Shown here: positions 15,178 through 23,249 of the stretch, piece after piece
Numbering within the stretch: position 1 is the first letter of the stretch
Layout of the letters: every line of letters starts with the position of its first letter
Assembly (NCBI GenBank): GCA_041395385.1
Contig: JAWLAN010000008.1
Span: forward strand, 164,595-228,594
Direction of reading: 5' to 3'
Length of the DNA stretch: 64,000 bases
Source of the DNA: JAJVHZ01 sp041395385
GTDB lineage: Bacteria; Pseudomonadota; Gammaproteobacteria; JAJPIJ01
Notes under the pieces: model-generated
Databases searched by the model: none
What the model was told of the DNA's origin: nothing
Seen by the model: the letters and a program-made list of their open reading frames with translations, nothing else
Translations under genes and position numbers: made by a program

Positions 15178-15545
15178 GATAGCTATATCCTCCAACGTCA
15201 GCATTGAGAAGTAGACGCAACGAAACGCCGGCGACTTCCCGGCTTTTGCGCCAACCACACGAGCGAGATTTACCGCGAGTTAATTATTGACCGCAGGCTG
15301 CACGCTGGCAGACACCCACACGCGAGAGAACGGTCCCCCCAAAAAGGAGCGCAAAGTTAACATGACCGTCAAACATGGCGCAAGATGCAACAGGCGCGTA
15401 AGAGCTCGTAAAAACACCGCTTTTCCCCTCCGCGACGCAAAAGCCCGGATTCCGGGGGGCGGAGGGGCCGCCGCCTTGGTGCACGCCGCGGGAATTGGGC
15501 CCTGCCGGCGTCAGGCGGGCGGGGGTTTCGGGGAGGGCAGGACCC
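15178..15545. other. gene-free region upstream of sgaA
   Basis: This 368-bp stretch should hold the serine-cycle operon promoter. An AT-rich patch around 15274-15292 contains the near-palindrome GTTAATTATTGAC, a plausible promoter/operator spot, but I see no clear -35/-10 pair. No regulator gene is linked. The far end carries a nested hairpin (15425-15467) that probably ends the gene at 15546-16112. A plus-strand open frame from 15362 is not convincing as a gene. Confidence 0.4.
15425..15467 (-). terminator. candidate terminator after the 15546-16112 gene
   Basis: Nested hairpin: outer CCCCTCCGC/GCGGAGGGG (9 bp) and inner CCCGG/CCGGG. On the minus strand it is followed by AAAAGCGG and then a T5 run at about 15411. 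The gap before the Ts makes it an imperfect intrinsic terminator. Confidence 0.4.
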
Positions 15546-16112
15546 TCACGGCGTGGCGCCGGGCCGCACCCAGTCGAGCTCCTCGAGGAGCAACAGCTCG
15601 CAGGCCCCCTCGCCGGTGTCCTCGCGGCTGAGCGAGCTGCGCCAGCGCCAGCCATCGGGGGCCGTCACCTCGATGAGCGCACCGCCGATCGCCAGGACAT
15701 CGTCGCGTTTGATGCGGCGCAGCCGCCCGGCGATCTCCGGGTTGGCCGGGACCAGGTGGATGTTGCTGCTGTTGACCTCCACCTCCCGCCGGGAGATGGG
15801 CAGGCTGTCGGAGCTCCAGTAATACCAGCGCCCGCTCTGGGTGATGCTGAACTGCCGGTAGATCTCGGGCTTCGCCATGGCGCCCCAGCCCACGGCGATG
15901 TCCATGGGCGAGAGCTCGGCCTCGCGCCCGAAGCGGTACTCCTCGCGGCCGAGCACGCGCACCGTCTGCTCGTAGCGCTCCAGCTCGGTGATTGCGTAGC
16001 CGCCCTTGCGGATGGCGGCGGTGGCGTCGGTGGGCGTGCGGATGAAATCCACGTAGACCCACGCGGCCACGACGGCGATCAGCGCCCACTGGCGCAGGGA
16101 CAGGCTCGGCAT
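15546..16112 (-). CDS. membrane-anchored conserved hypothetical protein
   Basis: A 188-residue protein with a single N-terminal hydrophobic helix (about residues 8-22) acting as a signal anchor, then a soluble, mixed alpha/beta domain rich in charged residues. No catalytic motif is recognisable. Segments such as GRWYYWSSDSLPISRREVEVNSSNIH and RRIKRDDVLAIGG suggest a periplasmic or cytoplasmic-face domain of unknown function. A good GGAGGG Shine-Dalgarno precedes the ATG at 16112, and base composition matches its neighbours, so it is probably a real gene. It stands alone between the serine-cycle run and the chemoreceptor remnant. Confidence 0.65.
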   Translation of the reverse strand: MPSLSLRQWALIAVVAAWVYVDFIRTPTDATAAIRKGGYAITELERYEQTVRVLGREEYRFGREAELSPMDIAVGWGAMAKPEIYRQFSITQSGRWYYWSSDSLPISRREVEVNSSNIHLVPANPEIAGRLRRIKRDDVLAIGGALIEVTAPDGWRWRSSLSREDTGEGACELLLLEELDWVRPGATP

Positions 16113-16175
16113 CGCTACCCTCCGTGCCTCCTCAAGGCTGGCCTTGCCGCCTCGGGTCGGCGCAGGACTTTCGCC

Positions 16176-16192
16176 CCCCGAAAGCTTCGGGG
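16176..16192. repeat. short perfect hairpin, CCCCGAA/TTCGGGG
   Basis: A 7-bp stem with a three-base loop in the intergenic stretch between the hypothetical gene and the chemoreceptor remnant. It has no T-run on either strand. Function unknown. Confidence 0.35.
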
Positions 16193-16229
16193 ACAGGCTG
16201 TCCGCGAGCGTACAAATCCCTTGCCAACT

Positions 16230-16505
16230 TCATGCCGCGAAGCGCGAGGTCATGTCCTCCATCTCCAGCACCAGTCGGAGCAGATCCTCGCTCTGGCGCG
16301 TGGTGGACTTGGCCAGCAGCGTCCGCTCCTCGGTGCAATGACCGATGTTGCTGATATTTCGATCGATCCCCTCGGCGACCGCCGCCTGCTCCCCCACGGC
16401 GCTCGCCACCTGCACGTTCATGTCGGTGATGCGCGCGACCGATTCCGCGATGGCGGTCCGGGCCTCGCCGGCCTCGGCCGCGCGCCGCAACGCTGACGGG
16501 TTGAT
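16230..16505 (-). pseudogene. C-terminal remnant of a methyl-accepting chemotaxis protein
   Basis: About 90 codons end in a normal stop. They read ARTAIAESVARITDMNVQ then VASAVGEQAAVAEGIDRNISNI, which is the C-terminal helix of the MCP signalling domain (family pattern I.EMN.QIA.A.EEQ...EI..NI). The frame is open only back to a stop at 16506-16508, and nothing upstream resembles the hairpin tip, HAMP or sensor parts. No credible start codon or ribosome site is present. It is best read as the stump of a chemoreceptor lost by deletion between metZ and the 15546-16112 gene. Confidence 0.65.
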
Positions 16506-16730
16506 TCACTCGCATTGCAGTTCCTCGACCTGGTTGGCTTTCCATGCAGCCGCGCGCTGTGGACCGGTGGCTGCAATCATCACCGGCGGTTCGAGCCGCT
16601 CTGGCCTTATGCGAGCGGCAACCCAGGACAAAGCTTGAGGTGACCCGATATCGCATGCCCCGTGACGGTGCGGGACTCGATCGGAATCCATGGCCACGTG
16701 GCCTGCGCGTGCGCGCGACCTCTCCGGCGG
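16506..16730. other. unassigned region between MCP remnant and metZ
   Basis: These 225 bp hold no gene I can support. A 63-codon minus-strand frame (16506-16697) matches no family and lacks a good ribosome site. It may be degraded sequence from the same deletion that left the chemoreceptor stump. Confidence 0.4.
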
Positions 16731-17915
16731 CTATCCGTTCAGGGCCTCGGCCAGGTCGCGGCGCAGGTCGTCCGCGTCCTCCAATCCGACTGACAGTCGT
16801 ATCAGCCCCTCGGTGATGCCGGCGCGCCCGCGCTCGGCGTCGGTCAGACGCCAGTGCGTGGTCGTGGCCGGGTGCGTGATCGTGCTCTTGGCGTCGCCGA
16901 GATTGGCGGTGATGGAGAAGATCCGCACGCCGTCGATCAACTTCCACGCCGCCTCGCGCCCGCCCTCGACCTCGAAGGCGACGATGCCGCCGAAGCCGCG
17001 CTGCTGCCGCTGCGCCAGCTCGTGCTGCGGATGCGACGGCAGACCGGGGTAATGGACCCTGCGCACGCCCGGCTGCCCCTGGAGCCAACTCGCGAGAGCG
17101 AGCGCGCGCGCGCCGTGGGCCTCCATGCGCAGGCCGAGCGTCTCCAGGCCCTTGAGGAAGACCCAGGCATTGAAGGGGCTCAGGCAGATGCCGCCATTGC
17201 GCACGACGCCGAAGACCGCCTCGCCCACCAGTTTCTCCGGGCCGACCACCGCGCCGCCCACGCAGCGGCCCTGGCCATCGATGTACTTGGTGGCGGAATG
17301 GATGACGATGTCGGCGCCCAGCTCGAGCGGACGCTGCAGCGCCGGCGTCAGAAAACAGTTGTCGACGGCGAGCAGGCAACCTCGCGCGTGGGCGATGCCC
17401 GCGATGCGGGCGATGTCCGCTATCTCGGTCAGCGGATTCGAGGGCGTTTCCAGGAAGAGCAGCCGCGTCTCCGCTCGGATCGCGTTCGCCCACGCCTCGT
17501 AGTCCGTCATCGGCACGAAGCTGGTCGCGACGCCGAATTTCGACAGCTGATTCTGCAGCAGTGTCACGGTGGTGCCGAAAACGCTCTGCGAACAAACGAT
17601 GTGATCGCCGGAGCGCAGCAATCCGAGGCAGAGCGTGAGGATGGCGCCCATGCCGGAGGCGGTCGCCACACAACGCTCGCCGCGTTCCATCGCCGCCAGG
17701 CGCTGTTCGAAGGCGCGTACCGTCGGATTGGTGAACCGCGAATAGATGTTGCCGGGCTGATCGCCGCGGAATCGCGCCGCCGCCTCGGCGGCGTTCCTGA
17801 AGGTGAAGCTCGAGCTCAGGAACAGCGGTTCGCTCTGCTCGCACTCGTGCGTGCGCACCTGACCGGCGCGCACCGCCAGGGTATCGGTTTCGTACTGGTC
17901 GTGAGGACCCGGCAT
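16731..17915 (-). CDS. metZ: O-succinylhomoserine sulfhydrylase
   Basis: A 394-residue Cys/Met-metabolism PLP enzyme (cystathionine gamma-synthase fold). It makes homocysteine from O-succinylhomoserine and sulfide in methionine synthesis. Seen: ETDTLAVRAGQ, SSSFTF, YSRFTNPT, ASGMGAI, DNCFLTPALQRPLELGAD, the PLP lysine in HSATKYIDGQGR and SITANLGDAKSTITHP. The order purF-metZ matches Pseudomonas, where metZ has this function. The ATG at 17915 has GGAGG eight nt upstream. The gene has its own promoter and a SAM-II-type riboswitch leader (17989-18125), so it should be shut off when S-adenosylmethionine is plentiful. Confidence 0.92.
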   Translation of the reverse strand: MPGPHDQYETDTLAVRAGQVRTHECEQSEPLFLSSSFTFRNAAEAAARFRGDQPGNIYSRFTNPTVRAFEQRLAAMERGERCVATASGMGAILTLCLGLLRSGDHIVCSQSVFGTTVTLLQNQLSKFGVATSFVPMTDYEAWANAIRAETRLLFLETPSNPLTEIADIARIAGIAHARGCLLAVDNCFLTPALQRPLELGADIVIHSATKYIDGQGRCVGGAVVGPEKLVGEAVFGVVRNGGICLSPFNAWVFLKGLETLGLRMEAHGARALALASWLQGQPGVRRVHYPGLPSHPQHELAQRQQRGFGGIVAFEVEGGREAAWKLIDGVRIFSITANLGDAKSTITHPATTTHWRLTDAERGRAGITEGLIRLSVGLEDADDLRRDLAEALNG

Positions 17916-17988
17916 CGTGTTGCCTCCACGTTTCGTGATGCGGCGCGAGACTGATCTGCATCGGGGAATGCGGCCGGAGGCAGGCACG

Positions 17989-18019
17989 AAAAAACCCGCT
18001 TGCTAAAGCAGGTGCGGGT
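17989..18019 (-). terminator. riboswitch-controlled intrinsic terminator of metZ
   Basis: On the minus strand: ACCCGC, a loop containing TGCTTTAGCA, GCGGGT, then six T. The loop sequence GCTTTAGC is an exact 8-nt complement of GCTAAAGC at the 3' end of the upstream aptamer (18026-18033), so terminator and antiterminator are mutually exclusive. It lies about 75 nt before the metZ ATG. Confidence 0.85.
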
Positions 18020-18025
18020 GGCATC

Positions 18026-18086
18026 GCTTTAGCTGTTTGGGAGTGCTGCTTCCCGCGCCCGCAAGCTGATTCAAATCGGCGCTGCT
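18026..18086 (-). promoter_or_regulatory. SAM-II (SAM-alpha) type riboswitch aptamer upstream of metZ
   Basis: Minus-strand RNA shows the SAM-II layout. P1 is GCGCC (18078-18082) with GGCGC (18055-18059). Loop L1 reads GATTTGAATCAGCTTGCG (family signature GAUUURA...UUGC). The 3' strand AAACAGCTAAAGC carries the invariant GCUAAA and can make the pseudoknot with AGCT in L1. Unusually, the linker before it holds a small extra hairpin, GGGA/TCCC (18039-18054). Bound SAM should trap GCUAAAGC in the pseudoknot, free the terminator loop and stop transcription. Assignment is by pattern memory, not by covariance search. Confidence 0.82.
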
Positions 18087-18096
18087 GCTGATGGCG

Positions 18097-18125
18097 AATC
18101 TAGTGGATGGGGCCGGGGCTGTCAA
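18097..18125 (-). promoter_or_regulatory. sigma-70 promoter of metZ
   Basis: Minus strand: TTGACA (18120-18125), 17-bp spacer, TAGATT (18097-18102). The predicted start, near 18090, is just before the SAM-II aptamer. A perfect -35 at ideal spacing makes this the best promoter in the window. Confidence 0.75.
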
Positions 18126-18218
18126 TCGGAACGCTCGTTGAGCCCGGCCGGCGCGCCGGACCGTCGTTGGGTCCGACGGCGCGGTCCTGCGCGGCTTGCG
18201 ACCGCCTTTGCCGCGGGC

Positions 18219-19730
18219 TCAGGCGGTGGCGGTCAGGTCGTCATTCAGCTCGACGACATCGTTGCGGCGTGCCTTCGCATCGTCGTTGCGCAGCTGGTTG
18301 ATGCGATCGAGGTAGCCACTGCTGACGTCGCCGGTAACGTACTTGCCGTCGAAGCAGGAGGTGTCGAACTGGGCGATGCGCGGGTTGCCGCGGCGGCAGG
18401 CGTCGATCAAATCCTCGAGATCCTGGTAGATGAGCCAGTCCGCGCCGATCAGCCTGCAGATCTCCTCGGTGGTGCGCCCCTTGGCGATGAGCTCCTCGGA
18501 GGTCGCGATGTCGATGCCGTAGACGTTCGGGTAGCACACCGGCGGCGCGGCCGAGGCGAAGTACACCTTGTGCGCGCCCGCCTCGCGCGCCATCTGCACG
18601 ATCTGCCCGGAGGTCGTGCCGCGAACGATTGAATCGTCCACCAGCAGCACGTTCTTGTCGCGGAACTCCAGATCGATGGCGTTCAGCTTCTGCCGCACCG
18701 ACCTCTTGCGCATGCTCTGGCCCGGCATGATGAAGGTGCGCGGGATATAGCGGTTCTTGATGAAGCCTTCGCGGTACTTCACGCCCAGCGCGTGCGCCAG
18801 CTCCAGCGCTGCGGTGCGGCTGGTATCGGGGATCGGTATGACCGTGTCGATATCGTGCTCGGGGCGCAGGCGCAGGATCTTCGCGGCCAGCTTCTCGCCC
18901 ATGCGCATGCGTGCCTTGTGCACCGAGATGCCGTCGATGATCGAATCGGGGCGCGCGAAGTACACGTACTCGAAGATGCAGGGCACGCACTGCGCGTTCT
19001 CGGCGCACTCCTTGGACTGGAATCCGCCGCGCTTGTCGATGAACACCGCCTCGCCGGGGCCGATGTCGCGCACCAGCTGGAAGCCGAGGGCGTCGATGGC
19101 CACGCTCTCCGAGGCGATGATCCACTCCGGTCCTTCGGCCGTCTCGCGGCGCCCGAACACGATAGGCCGTATCCCGTGCGGGTCGCGGAAGCCGACGAGA
19201 CCGACGCCGGAGATCATGGCTATGACCGCGTAGCCGCCGCTGCAGCGGCGATGCACGGCCCGCACCGCGGCGAAGACGTCCTCGGCGTCGATACGCATCT
19301 TGCCCATGCGCTGCAGCTCGTGCGCGAAGACGTTGAGCAGCACCTCGGAGTCGGAGTCGGTGTTGATGTGGCGCAGGTCCTCGCGATACAGGTCCTCCTT
19401 CAGCGCCTCGGCGTTGGTGAGGTTGCCGTTGTGCGCGAGGCAGATCCCGTAGGGCGAGTTGACGTAGAACGGCTGCGCCTCCTCCGAGGAGCTGCAGCCG
19501 GCCGTCGGGTAGCGCACGTGGCCCATGCCCATGTTGCCGATGAGTCTCAGCATGTGCCGGGTGTGGAACACGTCGCGAACCAGCCCGCTCGATTTCCGCA
19601 GGTAGATGTGGCCGTCGTGGTAGGTCGCCATGCCGGCGGCGTCCTGGCCGCGGTGCTGCAGGACCGTCAGGCCGTCGAAGATGGCCTGGTTGACGGGGGT
19701 CCTGCCGACGATACCGACGATGCCGCACAT
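18219..19730 (-). CDS. purF: amidophosphoribosyltransferase
   Basis: A 503-residue class-II glutamine amidotransferase catalysing the first step of purine synthesis: PRPP + glutamine to phosphoribosylamine. The mature enzyme begins at Cys2 (MCGIVGIVG), the glutaminase nucleophile. The N-terminal domain has YPTAGCSS and HNGNLTNAEAL; the C-terminal phosphoribosyltransferase domain has the PRPP loop NVLLVDDSIVRGTTS and FASAAPPVCYPN. Length is normal. It follows cvpA by 47 bp, the standard cvpA-purF operon. Inverted repeats with GGACCG/CGGTCC arms at 18158-18187 lie downstream but lack a T-run. Confidence 0.97.
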   Translation of the reverse strand: MCGIVGIVGRTPVNQAIFDGLTVLQHRGQDAAGMATYHDGHIYLRKSSGLVRDVFHTRHMLRLIGNMGMGHVRYPTAGCSSSEEAQPFYVNSPYGICLAHNGNLTNAEALKEDLYREDLRHINTDSDSEVLLNVFAHELQRMGKMRIDAEDVFAAVRAVHRRCSGGYAVIAMISGVGLVGFRDPHGIRPIVFGRRETAEGPEWIIASESVAIDALGFQLVRDIGPGEAVFIDKRGGFQSKECAENAQCVPCIFEYVYFARPDSIIDGISVHKARMRMGEKLAAKILRLRPEHDIDTVIPIPDTSRTAALELAHALGVKYREGFIKNRYIPRTFIMPGQSMRKRSVRQKLNAIDLEFRDKNVLLVDDSIVRGTTSGQIVQMAREAGAHKVYFASAAPPVCYPNVYGIDIATSEELIAKGRTTEEICRLIGADWLIYQDLEDLIDACRRGNPRIAQFDTSCFDGKYVTGDVSSGYLDRINQLRNDDAKARRNDVVELNDDLTATA

Positions 19731-19777
19731 GGAAGCTGACCGTGTGGGGAGACAGTGTCTATTCTAGACCCGAAACC

Positions 19778-20266
19778 CTATTCAGGGAGATATTTCTGGA
19801 ATTCCGGCGGGATCTTCGCTCGCAGCCAGTCGGCGGCCGGCAACAGCTTGGGCACGAACATGGAACCGGTCCACCACGGATCGCGCGTCATGGGCGTGAA
19901 ACTCGCCAGGAAGACCAGCAGTGTCACCACCCCGACGCCGCGCAGAACCCCGAAGATCACGCCCAGCATCCGATCGGTGGCGCTCAACCCGGTTGCGGCG
20001 ACGATCTTCGCAAGCACGTAGTTGACCACGCCCATCGCGAGCAGGGCGGCGAAGAACAGCAGTCCGAAACCCAGCACGTACTGCGCCGACGGCACGCTGA
20101 CCACGCCCTCCATCCAGCCGGCGGCGACGGGATTGTAGGTACGCGCGACGAAGAAGGCGACCACCCACGCCGCCAGCGACAGAACCTCGCGCACCAGCCC
20201 GCGAAGCAGGCTCAGCAGCGCGGAGATGCCGACTATCGCCAGGATTCCGATATCGACCGGATGCAT
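19778..20266 (-). CDS. cvpA: CvpA family inner-membrane protein
   Basis: A 162-residue protein with four hydrophobic helices, matching the CvpA family (colicin V production). It has the N-terminal ...VDIGILAIVGISALLSLLRG pattern with Arg-Gly-(x)2-Arg-Glu (RGLVREVLSL) and GVLRGVGVVTLL in the last helix. The family is linked to envelope homeostasis, and the gene is almost always next to purF in proteobacteria, as here. It lies between dedD and purF with short spacers, so all three are in one transcript. Confidence 0.93.
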   Translation of the reverse strand: MHPVDIGILAIVGISALLSLLRGLVREVLSLAAWVVAFFVARTYNPVAAGWMEGVVSVPSAQYVLGFGLLFFAALLAMGVVNYVLAKIVAATGLSATDRMLGVIFGVLRGVGVVTLLVFLASFTPMTRDPWWTGSMFVPKLLPAADWLRAKIPPEFQKYLPE

Positions 20267-20290
20267 GAGCTTCAGACTTGCCGAGCGTCC

Positions 20291-20914
20291 TCAGGGATAA
20301 CGCACCACGATGCCCTTCAGATTGAGTTCCTTCTCGAGCTTCTCGCGGGCCTGGTCTGCCTTCGCGCGCAGGAGCTCCGGACCGACGCGCACGCGAAACT
20401 TCTGCTCCTCGCCGGCGCCGATCTTCTCGACGAACGCGGCGTAGCCCTCCTTCTGCAGCCGGGCCTCGAGATCGCGGGCGTTCTGCTCGCTGGCGAAACT
20501 TCCCAGCTGGATCACCCAGGCATTGACGCCTGCGCGCTGATCCGCGCCTGCCGGCGCCGGCTCCCCGCCATCGTCGACGGCCGACGGCGGCACTCGCGGC
20601 ACCGCGCCCTCGCGGGCGGCCGCCGTCGCGGCCTGCCCGGCGCCGGCCGCGGGCGGCGCGGTCGGGGCCGCCGCCTCCATGGCCTGCTCGGCCGATGGCG
20701 GCACCACCGGCGTCACGGGTTCCACCGGCTCCAGGGGCACGATCTTGGAGGTGAACTCGCCACTCGGCGCCGTCGCCGGAGCCGCCGGGATGTTGCTCTC
20801 CTCGATGCGCGGCGTCTCGATCGGCGAGCGCTCGACGAGCATGGGAACGAAGATGACTGCAAGCCCGACCAGCACGGCCGCACCCACGAGTCGTTGTTTG
20901 AGCGGGCGCTCCAT
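20291..20914 (-). CDS. dedD: SPOR-domain cell-division protein
   Basis: A 207-residue bitopic protein with a short cytoplasmic N-terminus (MERPLKQRL), one transmembrane helix (about 10-26), a Pro/Ala/Glu-rich periplasmic linker and a C-terminal SPOR domain (about 127-205: AWVIQLGSFASEQNARDLEARL...FRVRVGPEL). SPOR domains bind denuded peptidoglycan at the septum. The folC-dedD-cvpA-purF order is canonical. The ATG at 20914 is preceded in frame by a GTG at 20917; both are possible. Confidence 0.9.
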   Translation of the reverse strand: MERPLKQRLVGAAVLVGLAVIFVPMLVERSPIETPRIEESNIPAAPATAPSGEFTSKIVPLEPVEPVTPVVPPSAEQAMEAAAPTAPPAAGAGQAATAAAREGAVPRVPPSAVDDGGEPAPAGADQRAGVNAWVIQLGSFASEQNARDLEARLQKEGYAAFVEKIGAGEEQKFRVRVGPELLRAKADQAREKLEKELNLKGIVVRYP

Positions 20915-20924
20915 CACCGTGCAC

Positions 20925-22250
20925 CTAATCCGACGCGCGTCCCGCCCGCTCGAGGATGTCGGCCACCCCGGCCACCGTCAGGAACGAACCGAAGACCAGC
21001 ACGCGATCGCCGGGGCGCACGGCCGCCGACACCGCCTGATACGCCTCGGGAATGGAATCGTAGAGGTGCGCCGGCACGCGGGGCGAGTGGATCCGCAGCT
21101 GCTCGCGCAGGGCCGCGGCGGTCGCGCCGCGGCGGGCGGCGAGCGTGACCAGATACCACTCGTCGGCCAGATCGTGAAGGACGGAGAAGACCCCGCCTAT
21201 GTCCTTGTCCTTCAGCATTCCGGCCAGGAAATGGGTACGCCCGCTGCACACCTGTTCGTTGCGCAGTGTCTCGGCCAGCACGCGGGCGGATTGGGGATTG
21301 TGCGCGACATCCAGTATCCAGGCCACCTCGCCAGGATAGACCTGGTAGCGGCCGGCAAGTTGCACGTTGCGCAGTCCGGTCTCTATTGCGCGGCGCGACA
21401 CCGGACAGCGTGGAGCCAAGGCCTCGATGGCGCGCAGCACGCCGGCCGCGTTCTGGAACTGGAAGGCGCCGTGCAGGTGCGGCGGCGGCAGGTCTTTCAT
21501 GACTCGCCCGGCCCCGTGCCACGACCAGCTTCCCGCGCCGATCTCGTAGCCGTATTCCTCTCCCAGCACGTACAACACCGTACCCACTCCTCGGGCATGC
21601 TCGATCAGGCTGTTCGGCGGACTGGGATCGGAGCATACCGCGGGACGCCGCGCGCGCATGATTCCGGCCTTCTCGCGGCCGATGCTTTCCCGGTCGGAGC
21701 CGAGAAAGTCGACGTGGTCGATGTCGATGGTGGCGATCAGCGCCACGTCGGCGTCCACGAGGTTGACGGCATCCAGGCGTCCGCCCATGCCGACCTCGAG
21801 TATCGCCACGTCGATGCCCGCGTGCATGAATATGTCCAGCGCCGCCAGCGTCCCGAACTCGAAATAGGTCAGCGAGATCTCACCACGAGCGCGATCGATG
21901 CGATCGAAGGCCGCGCAGATCGTCGCGTCGTCGGCGATCTCGCCGGCGACCCGGATGCGCTCGTTGTAGCGGATGAGGTGCGGCGAGGTGTATCGACCCA
22001 CCCTGTATCCGGCAGCGCTCAGAATGCTGTCCAGCATCGCCACGCTGGAACCCTTGCCGTTGGTGCCGGCCACGCTGACGGTCGCGTAACGGGGCTGTAT
22101 GACCTGCATGCGCTCGGCGACCGCCCGGCATCGATCCAGCCCGAGCTCGATCTCCTTGGCATGCAGCGACTCCTGCCAGGCCAGCCACTCGCGCAGCGTG
22201 GTGAATCGCGGTGACGTGCCTTGCGGGCTAAGGGCGTGTGTCGGCGTCAT
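20925..22250 (-). CDS. folC: bifunctional folylpolyglutamate/dihydrofolate synthase
   Basis: A 441-residue Mur-ligase-fold enzyme. It adds glutamate to dihydropteroate and to reduced folates with ATP. The P-loop is VSVAGTNGKGSS; YTSPHLIRYNERIRV, TYFEFGTLAAL, LEVGMGGRLDAVN (family signature) and DVAHNPQSA are all present. The start at 22250 (MTPTHALS) is favoured; the open frame reaches 22265. A TATGAT box at 22286-22291 on the minus strand suggests a promoter in the 118-bp accD-folC gap. Confidence 0.94.
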   Translation of the reverse strand: MTPTHALSPQGTSPRFTTLREWLAWQESLHAKEIELGLDRCRAVAERMQVIQPRYATVSVAGTNGKGSSVAMLDSILSAAGYRVGRYTSPHLIRYNERIRVAGEIADDATICAAFDRIDRARGEISLTYFEFGTLAALDIFMHAGIDVAILEVGMGGRLDAVNLVDADVALIATIDIDHVDFLGSDRESIGREKAGIMRARRPAVCSDPSPPNSLIEHARGVGTVLYVLGEEYGYEIGAGSWSWHGAGRVMKDLPPPHLHGAFQFQNAAGVLRAIEALAPRCPVSRRAIETGLRNVQLAGRYQVYPGEVAWILDVAHNPQSARVLAETLRNEQVCSGRTHFLAGMLKDKDIGGVFSVLHDLADEWYLVTLAARRGATAAALREQLRIHSPRVPAHLYDSIPEAYQAVSAAVRPGDRVLVFGSFLTVAGVADILERAGRASD

Positions 22251-22285
22251 CGGGCGGCGCTGCAAGGGTCGGGGAAGACGCCTCG

Positions 22286-22291
22286 ATCATA
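22286..22291 (-). promoter_or_regulatory. candidate -10 element for folC
   Basis: TATGAT on the minus strand, 35 nt before the folC ATG in the accD-folC gap. No good -35 hexamer is seen at 16-18 bp, so the call rests on the -10 alone. Confidence 0.3.
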
Positions 22292-22368
22292 CCGGAAGTT
22301 GAGGGGTGAAAGTCGCCGAGCGGCGGCGGTTGCAGCCGCGGTGAGGGGCGTCTGGGGCGAGGCAGGAA

Positions 22369-23229
22369 TCAGCTCGCCTGCTTGTCGCTCAGTATCGACA
22401 GTATCGAGGCGATCCGGTCGCGCATCTGCCGGCGATCGACGATCATGTCGACGGCGCCGTGGGCGAGCAGGAATTCGCTGCGCTGAAAGCCTTCCGGCAG
22501 CACCTGTCGCACCGTCTGTTCGATGACCCGGGGCCCCGCGAATCCGATGAGCGCATTGGGCTCGGCGACGTTGACGTCGCCGAGCATCGCGAGGCTGGCC
22601 GAGACGCCGCCCATGGTCGGGTCCGTCAGCACCGAGACGAACGGAATGCCTTGATCGCCGAGTCGCCGCAGCGCCGCGGCGGTCTTGCCCATCTGCATCA
22701 GGGAAACCAGCGCCTCCTGCATGCGCGCGCCGCCGCTGGCGGAAAAACAGATCAGCGGCATGCGCTCCCGCAGCGCCGCGTCCGCCGCGCGCACGAACCG
22801 CTCGCCGACGACCGATCCCATCGACCCGCCCATGAACTCGAACTCGAACGCGCAGGCCACCACCGGCATGCCGCGCAGCGCGCCCCGCATGACCACCAGC
22901 GCGTCGGCCTCGCCGGTGTCCTTCTGCGCCTGCGTGAGCCGGTCCTTGTACTTCTTGGTGTCCTTGAACTTCAGGAAGTCCACCGGCCGCACGTCACCCG
23001 CCAGCTCCGTTCTCGGTTCCGCGTCGAGGAACCGGTCGAGGCGCCGGCGCGCGCTGATGCGCATGTGATGACCGCACTTCGGACACACGTCGAGATTGCG
23101 CTCGAGCTCGGCGCGATAGAGCATCGCCTTGCAGGCCGGACAGCTCGCCCATACCCCCTCGGGCACCGCGCGCTTGCTGATGCCCTCGGTGCGTATGCGC
23201 GAAGGCAGCAGCCGCTTGAACCAGCTCAT
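22369..23229 (-). CDS. accD: acetyl-CoA carboxylase carboxyltransferase subunit beta
   Basis: A 286-residue subunit transferring CO2 from carboxybiotin to acetyl-CoA with AccA; it commits carbon to fatty acids. The N-terminal zinc ribbon is CPAC-x18-CPKC (residues about 30-55), followed by the crotonase-like domain with MGGSMGSVVGERF, FSASGGARMQE and DPTMGGVSASLAMLGD. The start MSWFKRLLPSRI at 23229 is the conserved one; another ATG at 23253 overlaps the trpA stop as ATGA and could add eight residues by coupling. trpA-accD-folC is the usual order. Confidence 0.95.
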   Translation of the reverse strand: MSWFKRLLPSRIRTEGISKRAVPEGVWASCPACKAMLYRAELERNLDVCPKCGHHMRISARRRLDRFLDAEPRTELAGDVRPVDFLKFKDTKKYKDRLTQAQKDTGEADALVVMRGALRGMPVVACAFEFEFMGGSMGSVVGERFVRAADAALRERMPLICFSASGGARMQEALVSLMQMGKTAAALRRLGDQGIPFVSVLTDPTMGGVSASLAMLGDVNVAEPNALIGFAGPRVIEQTVRQVLPEGFQRSEFLLAHGAVDMIVDRRQMRDRIASILSILSDKQAS

Positions 23230-23249
23230 GGTCCCAAAGCCTCCCTCGG

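Noticed and set aside
15362..15631. Small plus-strand gene with an AAAAGGAG upstream
   Set aside because: The frame runs into the 3' end of a better-supported minus-strand gene, has Arg/Ala/Gly-rich shadow composition and no recognisable motif.
16506..16697. 63-codon minus-strand frame as the N-terminal part of the chemoreceptor remnant
   Set aside because: It is in a different frame, shows no MCP sequence and lacks a ribosome site.
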